The notes: generated by a model not told the origin, from the letters alone. Counted from the stretch's first letter, positions 9,923-21,274 are shown. The stretch: DNA of 64,000 nt from Rhyacophila brunnea (GCA_022495005.1 JAGYXB010001062.1:930001-994000), one strand, 5' to 3'. Program-made: numbers and translations.

Positions 9923-12759
9923 AATAATGATTAATGAGATATCAATGTTCGTAATCAAAGAAATAGCCAACCTATCGTTAATTCGACTATGGTTACTGGT
10001 TGGAAAGCGGTGAGGAGTGAACGAGTTTGAATTAACCGAGTTTTTTTAAAAATCTTCGTTCGGTTCGAAATCGCTTCAAAGACTTTGTTTTTTGATAAGT
10101 GGAGAATAATATGCAAACGATATTATTATTAACGTTGTAAAAAAGGTCACAGTTAGTAATTATTCATATCATTGTCATCGTATAATATTATAAGTACCTA
10201 AATTATCATCATTCATCATCAACTTTTCATATTTTTTCTCGATCCGAGATCTTAAACTGGACCAATTCTGTATACAAGGAGATCATCTAAATTGCCACGT
10301 AACAACAAAGACATTATCATTTTTTTTACATCTCTTTTGCGTATGGTTAAACTAAAAAAGAAGTCGAATTATATAATATACGTCATACCGCGAATTATTG
10401 TTGTATTATAATATCGCATATACAATATACCTATAGTATACACTGTTCCCGCCACACTCCACACACACTCCCTCATAGAATTTGTTAAGCAGTCAGGCGG
10501 CAAGGGGATGCTTTCGCGGGGAATGGAGGGAAAAACGCAACGTATAGTGGTTATAACGGTGCGCGGCAACAACGTCATGTTTGCTTCGTATGTAGATACG
10601 TATAACATAATATATTCTATATAGGTATTATAATATACATTATAATTATAAAACTATTTTATTTCTTTCATGATAATAGAGATATTCGCTATCGTTGCCT
10701 ATCTATATCTGTACCTATATCTATATCTGTACATTTAACTTTTATCTCTTAGTGTTTTTATTTTTTAAATAATTTACTGCTTCCTCTTGGATGGATGCTT
10801 CTCGCTATTTGGCGAGTCCGTCCAATTTGACTTCGTACAAGTGTTATCGCGCAAATTATCCTAGACGAGATTAGAGAATTAAGTTACAAGTGTTATAACT
10901 ACCGGCAAAATAATAAAATTATTTATATTACGTTACAGAAAATACAGCGAAAACCAGCTCGGAATTTTGTAATGTGGAAATTTAATATGTTTTTGCCGTC
11001 CCTTCTTGTGATTGGATTTTCCTACCGCAAAGAGACGTGGCATTTTCACATAGGTATCCTATAAATAAATAATAGTTCGTCGAAAGGGACGAATTTGCAT
11101 GCGAAATCGTTTGAAGTCCTAGCTTATTATGGTAACACTAGACATATTTTTCATCTATGCTTTTACCCGTCCCACCACTAAGTTTACCAGTTCGTAATTT
11201 TGATTTTCTCTGTTGAAATGCAGAATTTAAAACTACCTATGTATTAATAACTTATAACCTTTATAATAACTTTTGGTAGATTTTATATATTTTTTTAAAA
11301 TTGAAATCATGCGAATAACCAAAAACAATAAAATACCGCAGTAAAATATTTGTTAGATTCAATTATATGGTAGAATTCGATGGCTGTGTGTAGTGGCAAC
11401 ACTGCGGCGGTTATGTGTGATTTGGAATATTCATATTGTTTTTGTCCCTAATGTTTTGTATGTTATTAAAATGATCGTAATACACTAATTTGGTTGTTAC
11501 TGACATGACAGTATGTCCGTTGTAGAATTTAAACGTTGCTGAACGCAAAAATATATTCTGCAATACTTAGTAATTTAAAAATAGGTATATATCAAATAAA
11601 TTCGTTGAAACCTAAGAAGTAACATGATGTATTAACGCTTGATAATAGTAATACATAGTAAGTTCTATCATCGGTTTCTAGGTACATATGTAGAAAAAAA
11701 GTGGGTACAAATTTGACTAGATTTTCTGAATTTGTTTTAGCTAGTTGATACTAGACCGTGGAAAATTTTGTAAGTGTATAAAAAAAGAGAAATTTCATCC
11801 TCAATTACCAAATTATGGGAATACGGACCATGATTATGCCTAATCACCCCAAATCTTATGAATTCTGATAAAAAAAACGTCAAATTTTCTTATACAGTTT
11901 TCCGACAATTTTTGTTCCATTCGTTGAAAAAAGTGGCGCAATTTTGTTTGGATATTCGTTAACTTTCAAAAAAGTGTGCTGCCATGATTACAGAAATAGC
12001 TCAATCGATTATAAAACTTATTCAAGCAAAAGTCCAAAATGTGGAACGGGAAATATTGGGTTTCCAAAATTTTATAATACTGAAATCTTTTGCAACAGAT
12101 TTTAGAAATTTTCTTTCCAAAAAAATGTGCCTGGCAAAAACCTCTGCACCAAACCGTTTAATAATATATTCAATATTACTCTTAAGTATTCAATGAAATT
12201 GTTTAAACCACCCCATTGTTCCTGTACAATTGTGTTACAACTAACTACTTGGTAAATCGGTGGAATTACATGGCCTTCGTCCAACAATGAATTAAAATAG
12301 GCTGATGATGATAATATTTTTTTTGGGTTAGTTAAAATTAACAAGGATGCGCGGCACATTCCGCTTTCCGCGAAGCATTTAATTTTTCCTTTGTTATTAA
12401 AATTTGATATTAAACGGTGTTAAATTAGCCGTGGAGAGATAGCCATTAAAGTCGTCGGGTTATTTTCATTTTCATTCTTGGCCTTTTATTGCATTTCATA
12501 AACGCATTCCTATTGTGTTTTTTCTCCTCGTTTAATAACTTCATAATAGTGGGTACCCATACATAATATAATACTTAAGTACTATTTACATTTTGTACCG
12601 CTTACTTTAGTCGTTAAGTAAAACAGTTTACTACATCGTCGTACCAAGCTAGTAATTGTCAAAACTCTTTGAAAATGGGCAATTATTATTTTGAATTAAA
12701 TTTATTTTTATTCAATGAATTATTCTTTATTGAATCGATTAGTTTTTTTTTTGTTTTTG
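9923..12759. other. unannotated AT-rich DNA
   Basis: No supported gene or bounded element. A CTATATCTGTAC-type simple repeat lies at 10705-10735, and a GC-richer patch at about 10440-10580 has a 79-codon minus frame that I cannot assign. Confidence 0.4.
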
Positions 12760-12767
12760 ATCAATCC

Positions 12768-12830
12768 GATCGGATTTGAACCCACAGTCATCGCATTCTG
12801 AGCGGTGATCTTTACCTATTAAGCTTCGAT
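12768..12830 (-). repeat. tRNA-derived SINE head (A and B box)
   Basis: On the minus strand there is an A-box-like AGCTTAATAGGTAAAG followed, at about the normal tRNA spacing, by the B-box-like GGGTTCAAATCC. The anticodon arm is poorly paired and the acceptor stem does not close, so this is a tRNA-derived repeat or tRNA relic and not a functional tRNA. A long A run (minus strand) follows. Confidence 0.55.
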
Positions 12831-12959
12831 ACAATTATTAATTATACCGTTTTTAACAACTGTGCATTTAAGGAGTTTTTCAACTTACAAAACGTCGTAA
12901 CCAATATTAACCGAATCGGTATGATAATAAATTACGCACATCATTGAATGGATGTGTTA

Positions 12960-13277
12960 GGCCCGTTTCAGACGGGACGCAGGTGTCGCGCTCGACATAA
13001 TATAGGAGGCCTTTGTATTATGTTTATGAACGCCCCAGAGCTAATGAGTCAACGCATAATTTCGCATTATAAAGTAAAACATAAAACTGGGTGCGGTAAT
13101 AAAAACAAGTATATCGGCGGCTTGAGAATGTAGCGGCCAACGGAAAAGTGTACCGGACACGCGTTGACTCATTAGCTCTGGGGCGTTCATAAACATAATA
13201 CAAAGGCCCTTTTATTCGAATACAATGGCCTCCTATATTATATTGAGCGCGACACCGGTGTCCCGTCTGAAACGGCC
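12960..13277. mobile_element. long-inverted-repeat MITE, family A, copy 2
   Basis: Same family and orientation as 1865-2205: ends GGCCCGTTTCAGACGGGAC and GTCCCGTCTGAAACGGCC, with the shared centre including CGGCGGCTTGAGAATGTAGC. TTA flanks both sides. The left arm lacks about 25 bp around the TATTCGAATA word that copy 1 and the right arm keep, so the hairpin is asymmetric. Confidence 0.88.
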
Positions 13278-14474
13278 TTAATTACGTTACTATTCCAATG
13301 CAGGCGCCACTAATTAGTTACCTCTTAACCCAATAATATCAACATATTATTTTCTTTGATTATAAAGGTTATCTATTCTTCGTCAATACAATTGACGTGT
13401 CTGTCTGTGATTTCGAAATATTTTCATTTTGATCAACGTTTTGACTATTTCCACTATTCATAAGTACAAAATATAGTATTTTTTGTTAATTTGTCTGCCT
13501 CTCTGTCCATTTGTTCCATTATAACTCTACTTGACTAAAAATAATGAAACTTGCACAGCTTATCGACTACGTAATTATTGGTATCTCGATTCTAAAGGGA
13601 CATAAATTAAGATATAACCAGCGCATAAAAATAACGCAATTACAACAATAATTCATCACTAGTAATATAACATTGTAATCTCAAGTGGTCAGTTGGCGAC
13701 GTTGGAATGGTGAGGTGAGGTGCGGGAAGATGGGCGCGCTCCTAGATCCAACCATTGTCTATTTCATTGAATGAGGAAAAAATCAACTCGAATCTTTAAG
13801 ACTTTTCTTCATAAATTACTATTATTGTAATAATATATTTGTATACTTTTTAATATCCGTATTTATTGCGGGCTATCGCTACTCATTTATGTTGATGTTA
13901 TGTATACAATTTACCTATATTTAAGTAGTTATAGAATTAGGTTTATGTTTCAATTTTAACCAATTTATTGCAATGATTTCTCAACAAAACATTTATTCTT
14001 CTTTTATTGAAGTCAAAGTGCGGACTTTTATTGATTTCCTTAATGTGAAATAATATAATGTACTTAAGTATTTATAATATTATCATAGTATTATTCTATC
14101 ATGTTTATAAGTCAAAATAAGTAATTTATTGGTTTATTATCTAGATGCTCATTATACCACGTCAAAATTATACTACGTTAAAAATGTATACAATATAATA
14201 CCGTCCCGATTTCTTTATAAGTAAATTTATTTTAGTGCTCTACTAGATCAATCAAAAAAATCCCCAACGTAATAATAACATCTCGAATAGTAATCAATCA
14301 TGATATTGACTTGTGAAAGGTAGGAAAACAATATTTTCCCAGATAACTAACTACTTACCTATAAAGGAACTGTTAAATCCTTTGAGATTCTTTTGATTAT
14401 CGATCTTGTCCTTCAGTATATTTCTAGAGTATTTCAATATTCCCACGGCTGCGCGGCTTAAGCGTCGGCCTATA
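13278..14474. other. unannotated AT-rich DNA
   Basis: No gene or bounded element recognised. A small GC-rich patch (13690-13760) has no coding signal. Confidence 0.4.
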
Positions 14475-14482
14475 CTTTATAG

Positions 14483-15362
14483 CAGGGATGGATATTTTTA
14501 TATATAATAATATTTTTCGACGCAACCTAAATCTTGGGCATCTTCTCCCAGGACACTCCAAGTCCAATTGATTCAGATGCTTCACATCACCAATTGAAGG
14601 GTCCCGTTGTACTCTCGATTAAGATAGAGGGTGGTGCGGGGCGGGTTTGGTGGAGGGCTTTTAACTTCATTGTCTGACGTGCCAAGCAGTTTTTCGTGGC
14701 GAAAGAAAAGTTTTTAAAAGTTTTCTAAGAAAATAGTTTTTAAGAATCCATTACAAAAGTTTAAAAATTACAATTGAGTTCTTGATTTTCTATGTTTCAC
14801 CGTATTTCTAGCCGAAGGCATATCTTTTCTTCTTTGAATATTTCTGTCTTGTTTTCAAAATTCTCCAAAGAGATCGTGGAAGCATTTCAACCACTCTTCT
14901 TTAATATTATATTCTCTATCACTGAACGGTTTTCCATTTTTAGAGATTATGTTTTAGTTAAAATAATAAGCAGTTGGTATATTTGAATGACTGCTGATAA
15001 TTAATTGCATAAGGTTTTTTGATTGAATATTTTTATTTTTAATTGCCCGATTCTAAGGACCGACCTATGCAATTGTATATTTTTATTAATCGTAATGATT
15101 ATCTTGAAAAGGATATGCCTGCTATTTTTTATACATTGCTATTTTTCATTTATACATGAATTTCGTCGTTTACGTTTGCGCATCGATTGGTAAACATAAT
15201 ATGAAAAACCGAAGAAAATACACATTCCTATGTCGTCATTATTTTTAAAATATATAATGTATAGTAGTAATATGTTTTCTCTTCAAAATGAAACATTCGC
15301 GTGTCATGCAAAACATCTCACGTGCTACTCGTGGCACGCGTGCCATAGGTTGGCCATCCCTG
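14483..15362. mobile_element. hAT element, 880 bp
   Basis: Left end CAGGGATGG and right end GGTTGGCCATCCCTG give a 9-bp terminal repeat, and the right end continues inward with GGCACGCGTGCC. Flanking octamers are CTTTATAG (14475-14482) and CTCTATAG (15363-15370), seven of eight matching. The interior holds no readable transposase. It carries a copy of the dispersed repeat C (see 14525-14690). Confidence 0.65.
14525..14690 (-). repeat. dispersed repeat C, copy 1
   Basis: On the minus strand this matches copies at 36490-36700 and 51785-51985. It has CATTGAAGTTAA, then CCGCCCCGCACCACxCT, TCTTAATCG, a CGGGACC word and GTGAAGCATC in the same order. No terminal repeats were recognised. It lies inside the 14483-15362 hAT. 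Confidence 0.55.
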
Positions 15363-15365
15363 CTC

Positions 15366-15456
15366 TATAGTGTCGTGGGTCCCAGGTTCGAATCCTGGGT
15401 CTGGCAAGTACACATATTGTTTTTCAATTTGTGTATGAACCTTATAGGTGGGTCTA
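15366..15456 (+). repeat. tRNA-derived SINE, copy interrupted by the foldback element
   Basis: Contains a perfect T-arm/B-box (CCAGGTTCGAATCCTGG: 5-bp stem, 7-nt loop). The family body follows: CTGGCAAGTACACATATTG, then a T-rich stretch and ACCTTATAGGTGGGTCT. The family's usual continuation (TTATAGGTTGAGCAAGTGGC) is found at about 17876-17897, after the foldback element and a second hairpin. This suggests those elements inserted into the SINE. Confidence 0.7.
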
Positions 15457-16090
15457 GGACGATTTGGCACCGCGAACTGGCCTCCGCCGATTGGCCTCCG
15501 GTAATTGGCCGCCGGTACAATCGGACGCCGGCCCAATTAGACGCCGACCCAATTCGACGCCGACCCAATTGTCCTCCGGGAGGATTGGACGCCACACAGT
15601 TGAATTAAATGCGCAAAGGAATAGACGTACGTTACGATTTGTTGGAGTAAATAAGCAAGTCAGTTTAATATGCTTCTATCTTCTCAGTAGTTGTACCTTA
15701 TACATTTCGCGCTTGACACATTTTTAATATAGATTGAGAATAATTATTATGTCGTATGATGTTTATTAAAAGAAAATAATTCTTCCGTCCCTAAAACTTA
15801 AAGATGTGCATAATCATTTAATTTATTGTCTATACATGGGTACTTATTTATATTTACAACAAATAATAAAAATAATGTTAGATGTTAGAATAAAAACAAC
15901 ATTATATTTCAGCGTTTTATCGACATAATATTATAATAAAGCTTAAACATATTGTATATTATTATGCATAAATGCGTATTTTAAGATACTTGTAGTATGA
16001 AATTACAAACAAAATATTAAGTAAGTTATCTGCTAAGTATAAATGTTTCAGTAGTTTGATTGATAAACTACTTAGGTACTGGGTGCCGGA

Positions 16091-16222
16091 CGAAATCCCG
16101 AAGGCTGAAATCCCGAAGGCCGAAATCCCGAATGCTGAAATCCCGAAAGCCGAAACCCCGAATACCGAAATCCCGAACGCTGAAATCCCGAATGGCCGGA
16201 ATCCTGAAGGCCGAAATCCCGA
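16091..16222 (+). repeat. 15-bp tandem array, left arm (about 8 units)
   Basis: Units of the form CCCGAAGGCTGAAAT with variation at positions 7-11. The reverse-complement array occurs at about 16587-16645 (three units) and 17013-17060 (two units). The pentapeptide-repeat frames this yields on both strands are by-products. Confidence 0.92.
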
Positions 16223-16432
16223 GAAAAAAAAATACAAACATACATAATTGCGCAATTTTCGCAAGAGACACAAAAACCCATTTTTTGTGGAAATATAAAA
16301 ATGCAAAATACAAACATCAATAATTGCGCAATCGTGAATTGCGCAATTTTACAAGAGACACAAAATCCATTCGTTCTACAAAATGGTCTCTACTGAAAAA
16401 TATTGCGCAATCGGAAAAACCCATTTTCCGCA

Positions 16433-17276
16433 AAAATGGGATTTGTCTCTCTTGCAAAAATTGCGCGCACAATTGCGCAATTATTGATGTTTGTATTTTA
16501 CATTTTTTTTTATTTCCACAAAAAATGGGTTTTTGTCTCTCTTGCAAAAATTGCGCAATTATTAATGTTTGTATTTTTTTATTTTTTGGTATTTCGGCCA
16601 TTCGGGATTTCGGCATTCGGGATTTCGGCCTTCGGGATTTCGTTCGGCACCCAGTACCTAAGTAGTTTATCAATCAAACTACTGAAACATTTATACTTAG
16701 CAGATAACTTACTTAATATTTTGTTTATAATGTCATACTATCTTAAAATACGCATTTATGCATAATATTATACATGTTAAAGCTTTATTATAATATTAAA
16801 TCGATAAAACGCTGAAATATAATGTTATTTTCATTCTAACATCTAACATTATCATTTATCAAAATGGGATTTGTCTCTCTTGCAAAAATTGCGCGCACAA
16901 TTGCGCAATTATTGATGTTTGTATTTTACATTTTTTTTTATTTCCACAAAAAATGGGTTTTTGTCTCTCTTGCAAAAATTGCGCAATTATTAATGTTTGT
17001 ATTTTTTTATTTTTTGGTATTTCGGCCATTCGGGATTTCGGCATTCGGGATTTCGTTCGGCACCCAGTACCTAAGTAGTTTATCAATCAAACTACTGAAA
17101 CATTTATACTTAGCAGATAACTTACTTAATATTTTGTTTATAATGTCATACTATCTTAAAATACGCATTTATGCATAATATTATACATGTTAAAGCTTTA
17201 TTATAATATTAAATCGATAAAACGCTGAAATATAATGTTATTTTCATTCTAACATCTAACATTATTTTTAATATTT
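16433..17276 (+). repeat. 428-bp internal tandem duplication in the foldback element
   Basis: The block beginning AAAATGGGATTTGTCTCTCT at 16433 is repeated from 16861. Copy 1 runs to about 16848. The copies look identical except that the second has one 15-bp array unit fewer. The second copy continues outward into the right arm, so the first represents an added copy of the inner arm. Confidence 0.9.
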
Positions 17277-17700
17277 GTTGTAAATATAAATAAGTACCCA
17301 TGTATAGACAATAGATTAATTGATTATGCACATCTTTAAGTTTTTACGAGGGAAGAATTATTTTCTTTTAATAAACATCATAAGGCATAATAATTATTCT
17401 CAATCTATATTAAAAAATGTGTCAAGCGCGAAATGTATAAGGTACAACTACTGAGAAGATAGAAGCATATTAAACTGACTTGCTTATTTACTCCAACAAA
17501 TCGTTACGTACGTCTATTCCTTTGCGCATTTAATTCAACTGTGCGGCGTCCAATCCTCCTGGAGGCCAATTGGGTCGGCGTCGAATTGGGTCGGCGTCCA
17601 ATTGGGCTGGTGTCCGATTGTACCGGCGGCCAATTACCGGAGGCCAATCGGCGGAGGCCAGTTCGCGGTGCCAAATCGTCCCATTCCCCTTAGTGTACGT

Positions 17701-17867
17701 CCTGAGTGGCAGCGTTCGGCGCAGCGTTGAGCGTTTTGCGCAACTCAAACGTATAACCGTGTGTGAAAATGTTCGTAGACAATGTCTTTTTTTGGTTATA
17801 CATTTATACGGTTATACGTTTGAGTTGCGCATAACGCTCAACGCTGCGCCGAACGCCGGCACTGAGG
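17701..17867. mobile_element. GC-rich hairpin, 167 bp
   Basis: Left arm 17701-17760 (CCTGAGTGGCAGCGTTCGGC onward) pairs with 17808-17867 (ending CGAACGCCGGCACTGAGG), with only a few mismatches over about 60 bp. The loop is 47 nt. The arm composition (over 50% GC) contrasts with the surroundings. It lies 20 bp from the foldback element, within the interrupted SINE. No target duplication was identified. Confidence 0.88.
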
Positions 17868-17915
17868 CCTCACACTTATAGGTTGAGCAAGTGGCTGACA
17901 TCCATAGGATCGGAC
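17868..17915 (+). repeat. SINE tail displaced from the 15366 copy
   Basis: CTTATAGGTTGAGCAAGTGG continues the SINE body, as the 21130-21268 copy does. Read with 15366-15456 it completes one SINE split by the two hairpin elements. Confidence 0.5.
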
Positions 17916-18379
17916 ATTGTCGAAAAAAATAGTATTGAAAGTAATACGAAAAATTAGTACTTATTGAGTTATTACAATAAATACTCCGATTATGATAGCT
18001 GTTTGTCCAATATTACCAGAGATATGAGGTGACCAATATTTGAACGAAGGATAGTTATAGATAATGGGTGCTTTATCAATGAGTAGGTACTTACCCGATT
18101 CTCGCAATTGTTGTTTGGCTAATTTTTCAACAATATCTGCAATGAATTGTTTTAGTGCTTCCCAAACTTTCATAGCACGGTCCCCAAAATCTGAAAAAAA
18201 TAATCCCGACCCCCCTCGACTCGACTCGACTTTTAATATTGTCTTCCATGAATTAAATTCTTCTTTTGATAGTATTATTTCTGGTAAATATAAATAATTT
18301 AATATAAAAATTGTATAATGTATTCTTATCTGACAAATTAAAATATATACGTTATAGTGTAAAAAATATTCTTAAAAAA

Positions 18380-18429
18380 GAGGCCCTACAACCCCCAGGG
18401 GGCGCGACCCGTAAGTTTGGAAAGCACTG
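18380..18429 (-). mobile_element. solitary hAT terminus
   Basis: On the minus strand it starts CAGTGCTTTCCAAACTTACG and continues into CGCCCCCTGGGG, the same terminus type as the 44587-46832 hAT (CAGxGxTTTCCAAACT). No partner end or duplication was found, so the copy is truncated. Confidence 0.5.
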
Positions 18430-18477
18430 ACAAATCTATGCAACGGTATCGACAAATTACATTTGAGATATTGAACG

Positions 18478-18812
18478 ATTGTACAGCTCATGTCCAACTT
18501 CCAACATTTAAATTTGAAAACTATCAAATCTGCAGCCACAGTTAAGACGCCCTTTAAATTAGGTAACACGTTGACCACGAAAGAAATGAAAAGCAATTAT
18601 TCAAGAAGCCAAACCAATACGTAGATATATATACCCCAAGTGAATTGTACAGCTCATGTCCAACTTCCAACATTTAAATTTGAAAACTATCAAATCTGCA
18701 GCCACAGTTAAGACGCCCTTTAAATTAGGTAACACGTTGACCACGAAAGAAATGAAAAGCAATTATTCAAGAAGCCAAACCAATACGTAGATATATATAC
18801 CCCAAGTGAATT
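18478..18812 (+). repeat. exact tandem duplication, 166-bp unit, two copies
   Basis: The unit beginning ATTGTACAGCTCATGTCC at 18478 repeats at 18644 with no difference that I can see. It ends at CCCCAAGTGAATT. The lack of divergence implies a recent duplication or an assembly duplication. Confidence 0.95.
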
Positions 18813-19323
18813 AATTATAATAAAATCTTTAAAAAATAATGTACCACCCGTTGACGTCATTTTTTGGTTACTATTGTTATGTGCGATTTTGTGATCAATA
18901 TAAATTTATTTGGTTTGGTTGGTTTTCCTTCATCGTCGTTATGCTTACGGAGAAACCGATAAACCATCAATGTGTGGTTAGTTGCGATTTCTTCATGTGC
19001 GCAGGAAGTATATAGGGCTTGTGTATTTATAGTACCTATATCGTCAACTGTACTTACATCGCGTCTGTTATATCGACTCGTCTCCCCTAGTGTTGGTATT
19101 GCTCCCACTATAGGTCTTTTCCTGCACAAAACTATCGAATTTGTCGATAGTGCGCGGTACGTTTATAATGGATGTATTTACTTTGTTCCGTTTTTGAAAT
19201 TTTGAAAATTGCACATTATTCCCACATCTTTATCAACTCCCAAAAGATGAACAATATTCTCAAATTCGTAATATTGTACAACATAAGTATTTTATTGGAT
19301 TGTGGTAACTTTTAATTCAGTTC
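18813..19323. other. no supported gene
   Basis: Overlapping frames on both strands (90 codons - at 18857-19129; 77 codons + at 18972-19205) match nothing I recognise. No repeats with boundaries were seen. Confidence 0.35.
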
Positions 19324-19331
19324 ACTGCAGC

Positions 19332-20077
19332 TAGGGAATCCAATCCCGGGATCCCGAATCCCGGGATCCCGGGATCCCGAGCTATTTTCGATACCTATGA
19401 ATCCCGGGATTGATAAACATAATCCCGGGATTTCGGGATTGATTTTTTTATCAATTTTTATGGAAAATATAACAGAAAAAATACTTTTAATACAAAATAA
19501 CTACATTAGAAATAAACTGAGTTTAAATGAAGTTTGATGTGTAGGTTGCCGATTCATTTTATTTTTTCACATAGATTATTAAAAATGAGAAAGATTGGTA
19601 AAAAACAATGCTTCGCACTTTTAACAAAGTAATTCCACCATGATATCATACGTTTTACGGCAGTTTCATATTTGGCTGACTAATTAGATTTATGAAGCGG
19701 AAGGCCATAAGTACGCCATGATTATTTGCTTTACTATTTTAAATCTCGCTAATCCATTCATTAAGTCTTTACTATCAGAAACAGCAATCTCCTATTAAAT
19801 TCACATTATTATTTAAATTACAATATTATTTACTCCGTTAAACTTGTGTATTTCCAAGATTGAACGTATACAATATTAACATTAAATGTCTTAAATTGTA
19901 TAAATTATACTAGATTTATTTTTGATCGATTTTATCAATGTTATTTGTAAATATAAAAATTTTATAGTAACAATGGAAAAAATGTCAATCCCGGGACCAG
20001 TCCCGGGATCCAGGGATTGTCAAATTGTAATCCCGAAATCCCGGGATCAGAATTTTGGCTCGGGATTGGATTCCCTA
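19332..20077. mobile_element. hAT element with CCCGGGAT-rich ends, 746 bp
   Basis: Ends TAGGGAATCCAATCCCGGG and CTCGGGATTGGATTCCCTA are inverted repeats, and many CCCGGGAT(C) words cluster inside each end. A perfect octamer duplication ACTGCAGC lies at 19324-19331 and 20078-20085. The interior is AT-rich with no transposase. This terminus style is seen in hAT families of many insects (general knowledge). Confidence 0.92.
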
Positions 20078-20085
20078 ACTGCAGC

Positions 20086-20600
20086 ACATCAATTGATTTA
20101 TAGCCATGTTTATATTATCTAATGATATAAAATCGCGACCATTGTACAATAGTAGGTAGGTACTTACGTATACGCCGAATTGCATTGTGCAAATTTGGTG
20201 TTCAGTAAAATGGAGAATGCATGCCGTGCCACCTCTAATACCACCTATGTAGGTATGTGTCTCTGTCTGCACCAGTTGTCCTCAAAGATTTAATGGTTAC
20301 TTTACATTACTAAACCACTGAACCTTAAATAGTTTGCCTTATAAGTGGATACTAAATCGCACGTTTTCTTCAATTAGTAAAAAGATATTGACACGTTGAA
20401 TTAACTCTCACTGTATTCGTTCGAAGGTAGTACTGGTGATTTTTTTTACCGTTCACATGTAAGTAAATGCTTTTGATTTCAAGCCACTCAAGTAAATACT
20501 ACTGTATATATATTTTTTGACGTTATACTTGGTTTGGGCAATCAGATCAGAGTGTATTTTTGGCGTGTGACATGTAACACATAATTATTTTTTTCACATG
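20086..20600. other. no supported feature
   Basis: AT-rich sequence with nothing recognised on either strand. Confidence 0.4.
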
Positions 20601-20602
20601 AA

Positions 20603-20690
20603 AAAAAAACGCACTCGATTCGATTCGAACCACCGATTGTTCGGTTATCAGCCGAACGCACTACCTTTACGCCACAGTATGATACTGCAA
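20603..20690 (-). repeat. tRNA-Ile-like relic or SINE head with Pol III T run
   Basis: Minus strand: an A-box-like TGGCGTAAAGG, then a perfect anticodon arm (TTCGG-CTGATAA-CCGAA, which would place anticodon GAT), then a B-box GGTTCGAATCG and, just downstream, a run of nine T. The T stem pairs badly and the acceptor stem does not close, so a functional tRNA is unlikely. All the Pol III promoter parts are nevertheless in place. Confidence 0.6.
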
Positions 20691-21129
20691 TCGTGACGAT
20701 TGTGCAGTATAATATTATAGTTTAGAATTTTTCCGTTGCCTAGGCAGCGAATTTATTATTGTCGGCCATTTGCAATTCCTTACGTAAACAAACGATTAAA
20801 CGTCAGATTGAAAGTTGGTACTTTAAAAATAAAAACAACGAGAAACCATTATATAATATAGTAATATAGGTTAAAGTGTATAGAAATAAAGCAACGGCGT
20901 TCCAATAAGCGGTCCTTTTTCTTGAGTGTGTAATTTAACAAGATAATTAAGAGCTAGTCAAAGAATCTAGTTTATCACAAGTTTTGTTTTTGTTGTGTTA
21001 CGCCAAAGAAGTATAACTTCTAACGCGCGTACGTAAGTACACACACCGATTTTTTTAAAATTTGCACTACAATCCTACAATCCAGGGTGCCTTACGAAAA
21101 GGTTTCTTAACATATTTTTGTTTTACGAG

Positions 21130-21268
21130 AAATGAATGTTAGTCACTCGCTCAACCTATGAGGTCCATACTCTGGGTCCAAACATACTTTGAAAATCCAC
21201 ATGTGAATTTTTCCAGATCCGGGATTTGAACCCGGGACACAACATTATAAGCATGACGTGATACATGC
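21130..21268 (-). repeat. tRNA-derived SINE, copy next to hairpin H1
   Basis: Minus strand: a perfect T-arm CCGGGTTCAAATCCCGG, then ATCTGGAAAAATTCACATG, a T-rich stretch, TTTGGACCCAGAG and CATAGGTTGAGCGAGTGAC. The A-box part is missing. Upstream (in the same reading sense) lies hairpin H1, the same order as at 30674-30960. Confidence 0.7.
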
Positions 21269-21274
21269 TTTTTT

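Larger units (their letters stand above)
15457..17681. mobile_element. 2.2-kb foldback element with compound inverted arms
   Basis: Outer arms of about 620 bp (15457-16079 and 17058-17681) are reverse complements, both starting GGACGATTTGGCACCGCG from the outside. The outer 150 bp of each arm is a set of CCAATTxGACGCCG-type short repeats. Inside come a 15-bp tandem array and a zone rich in the palindrome TTGCGCAA, both present in inverted orientation on the other side. The right half contains an extra 428-bp tandem duplication. No transposase frame exists. The frames that stay open across the 15-bp arrays do so because the unit is a multiple of three. Structure resembles Drosophila FB-type elements; relationship is inference. 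Confidence 0.88.

Noticed and set aside
16056..16323. Several overlapping frames with pentapeptide repeats (EIPKA-like, GISAF-like) on both strands
   Set aside because: They arise because the 15-bp array unit is a multiple of three and lacks stops. The same happens in all frames and in the inverted array, so these are not proteins.
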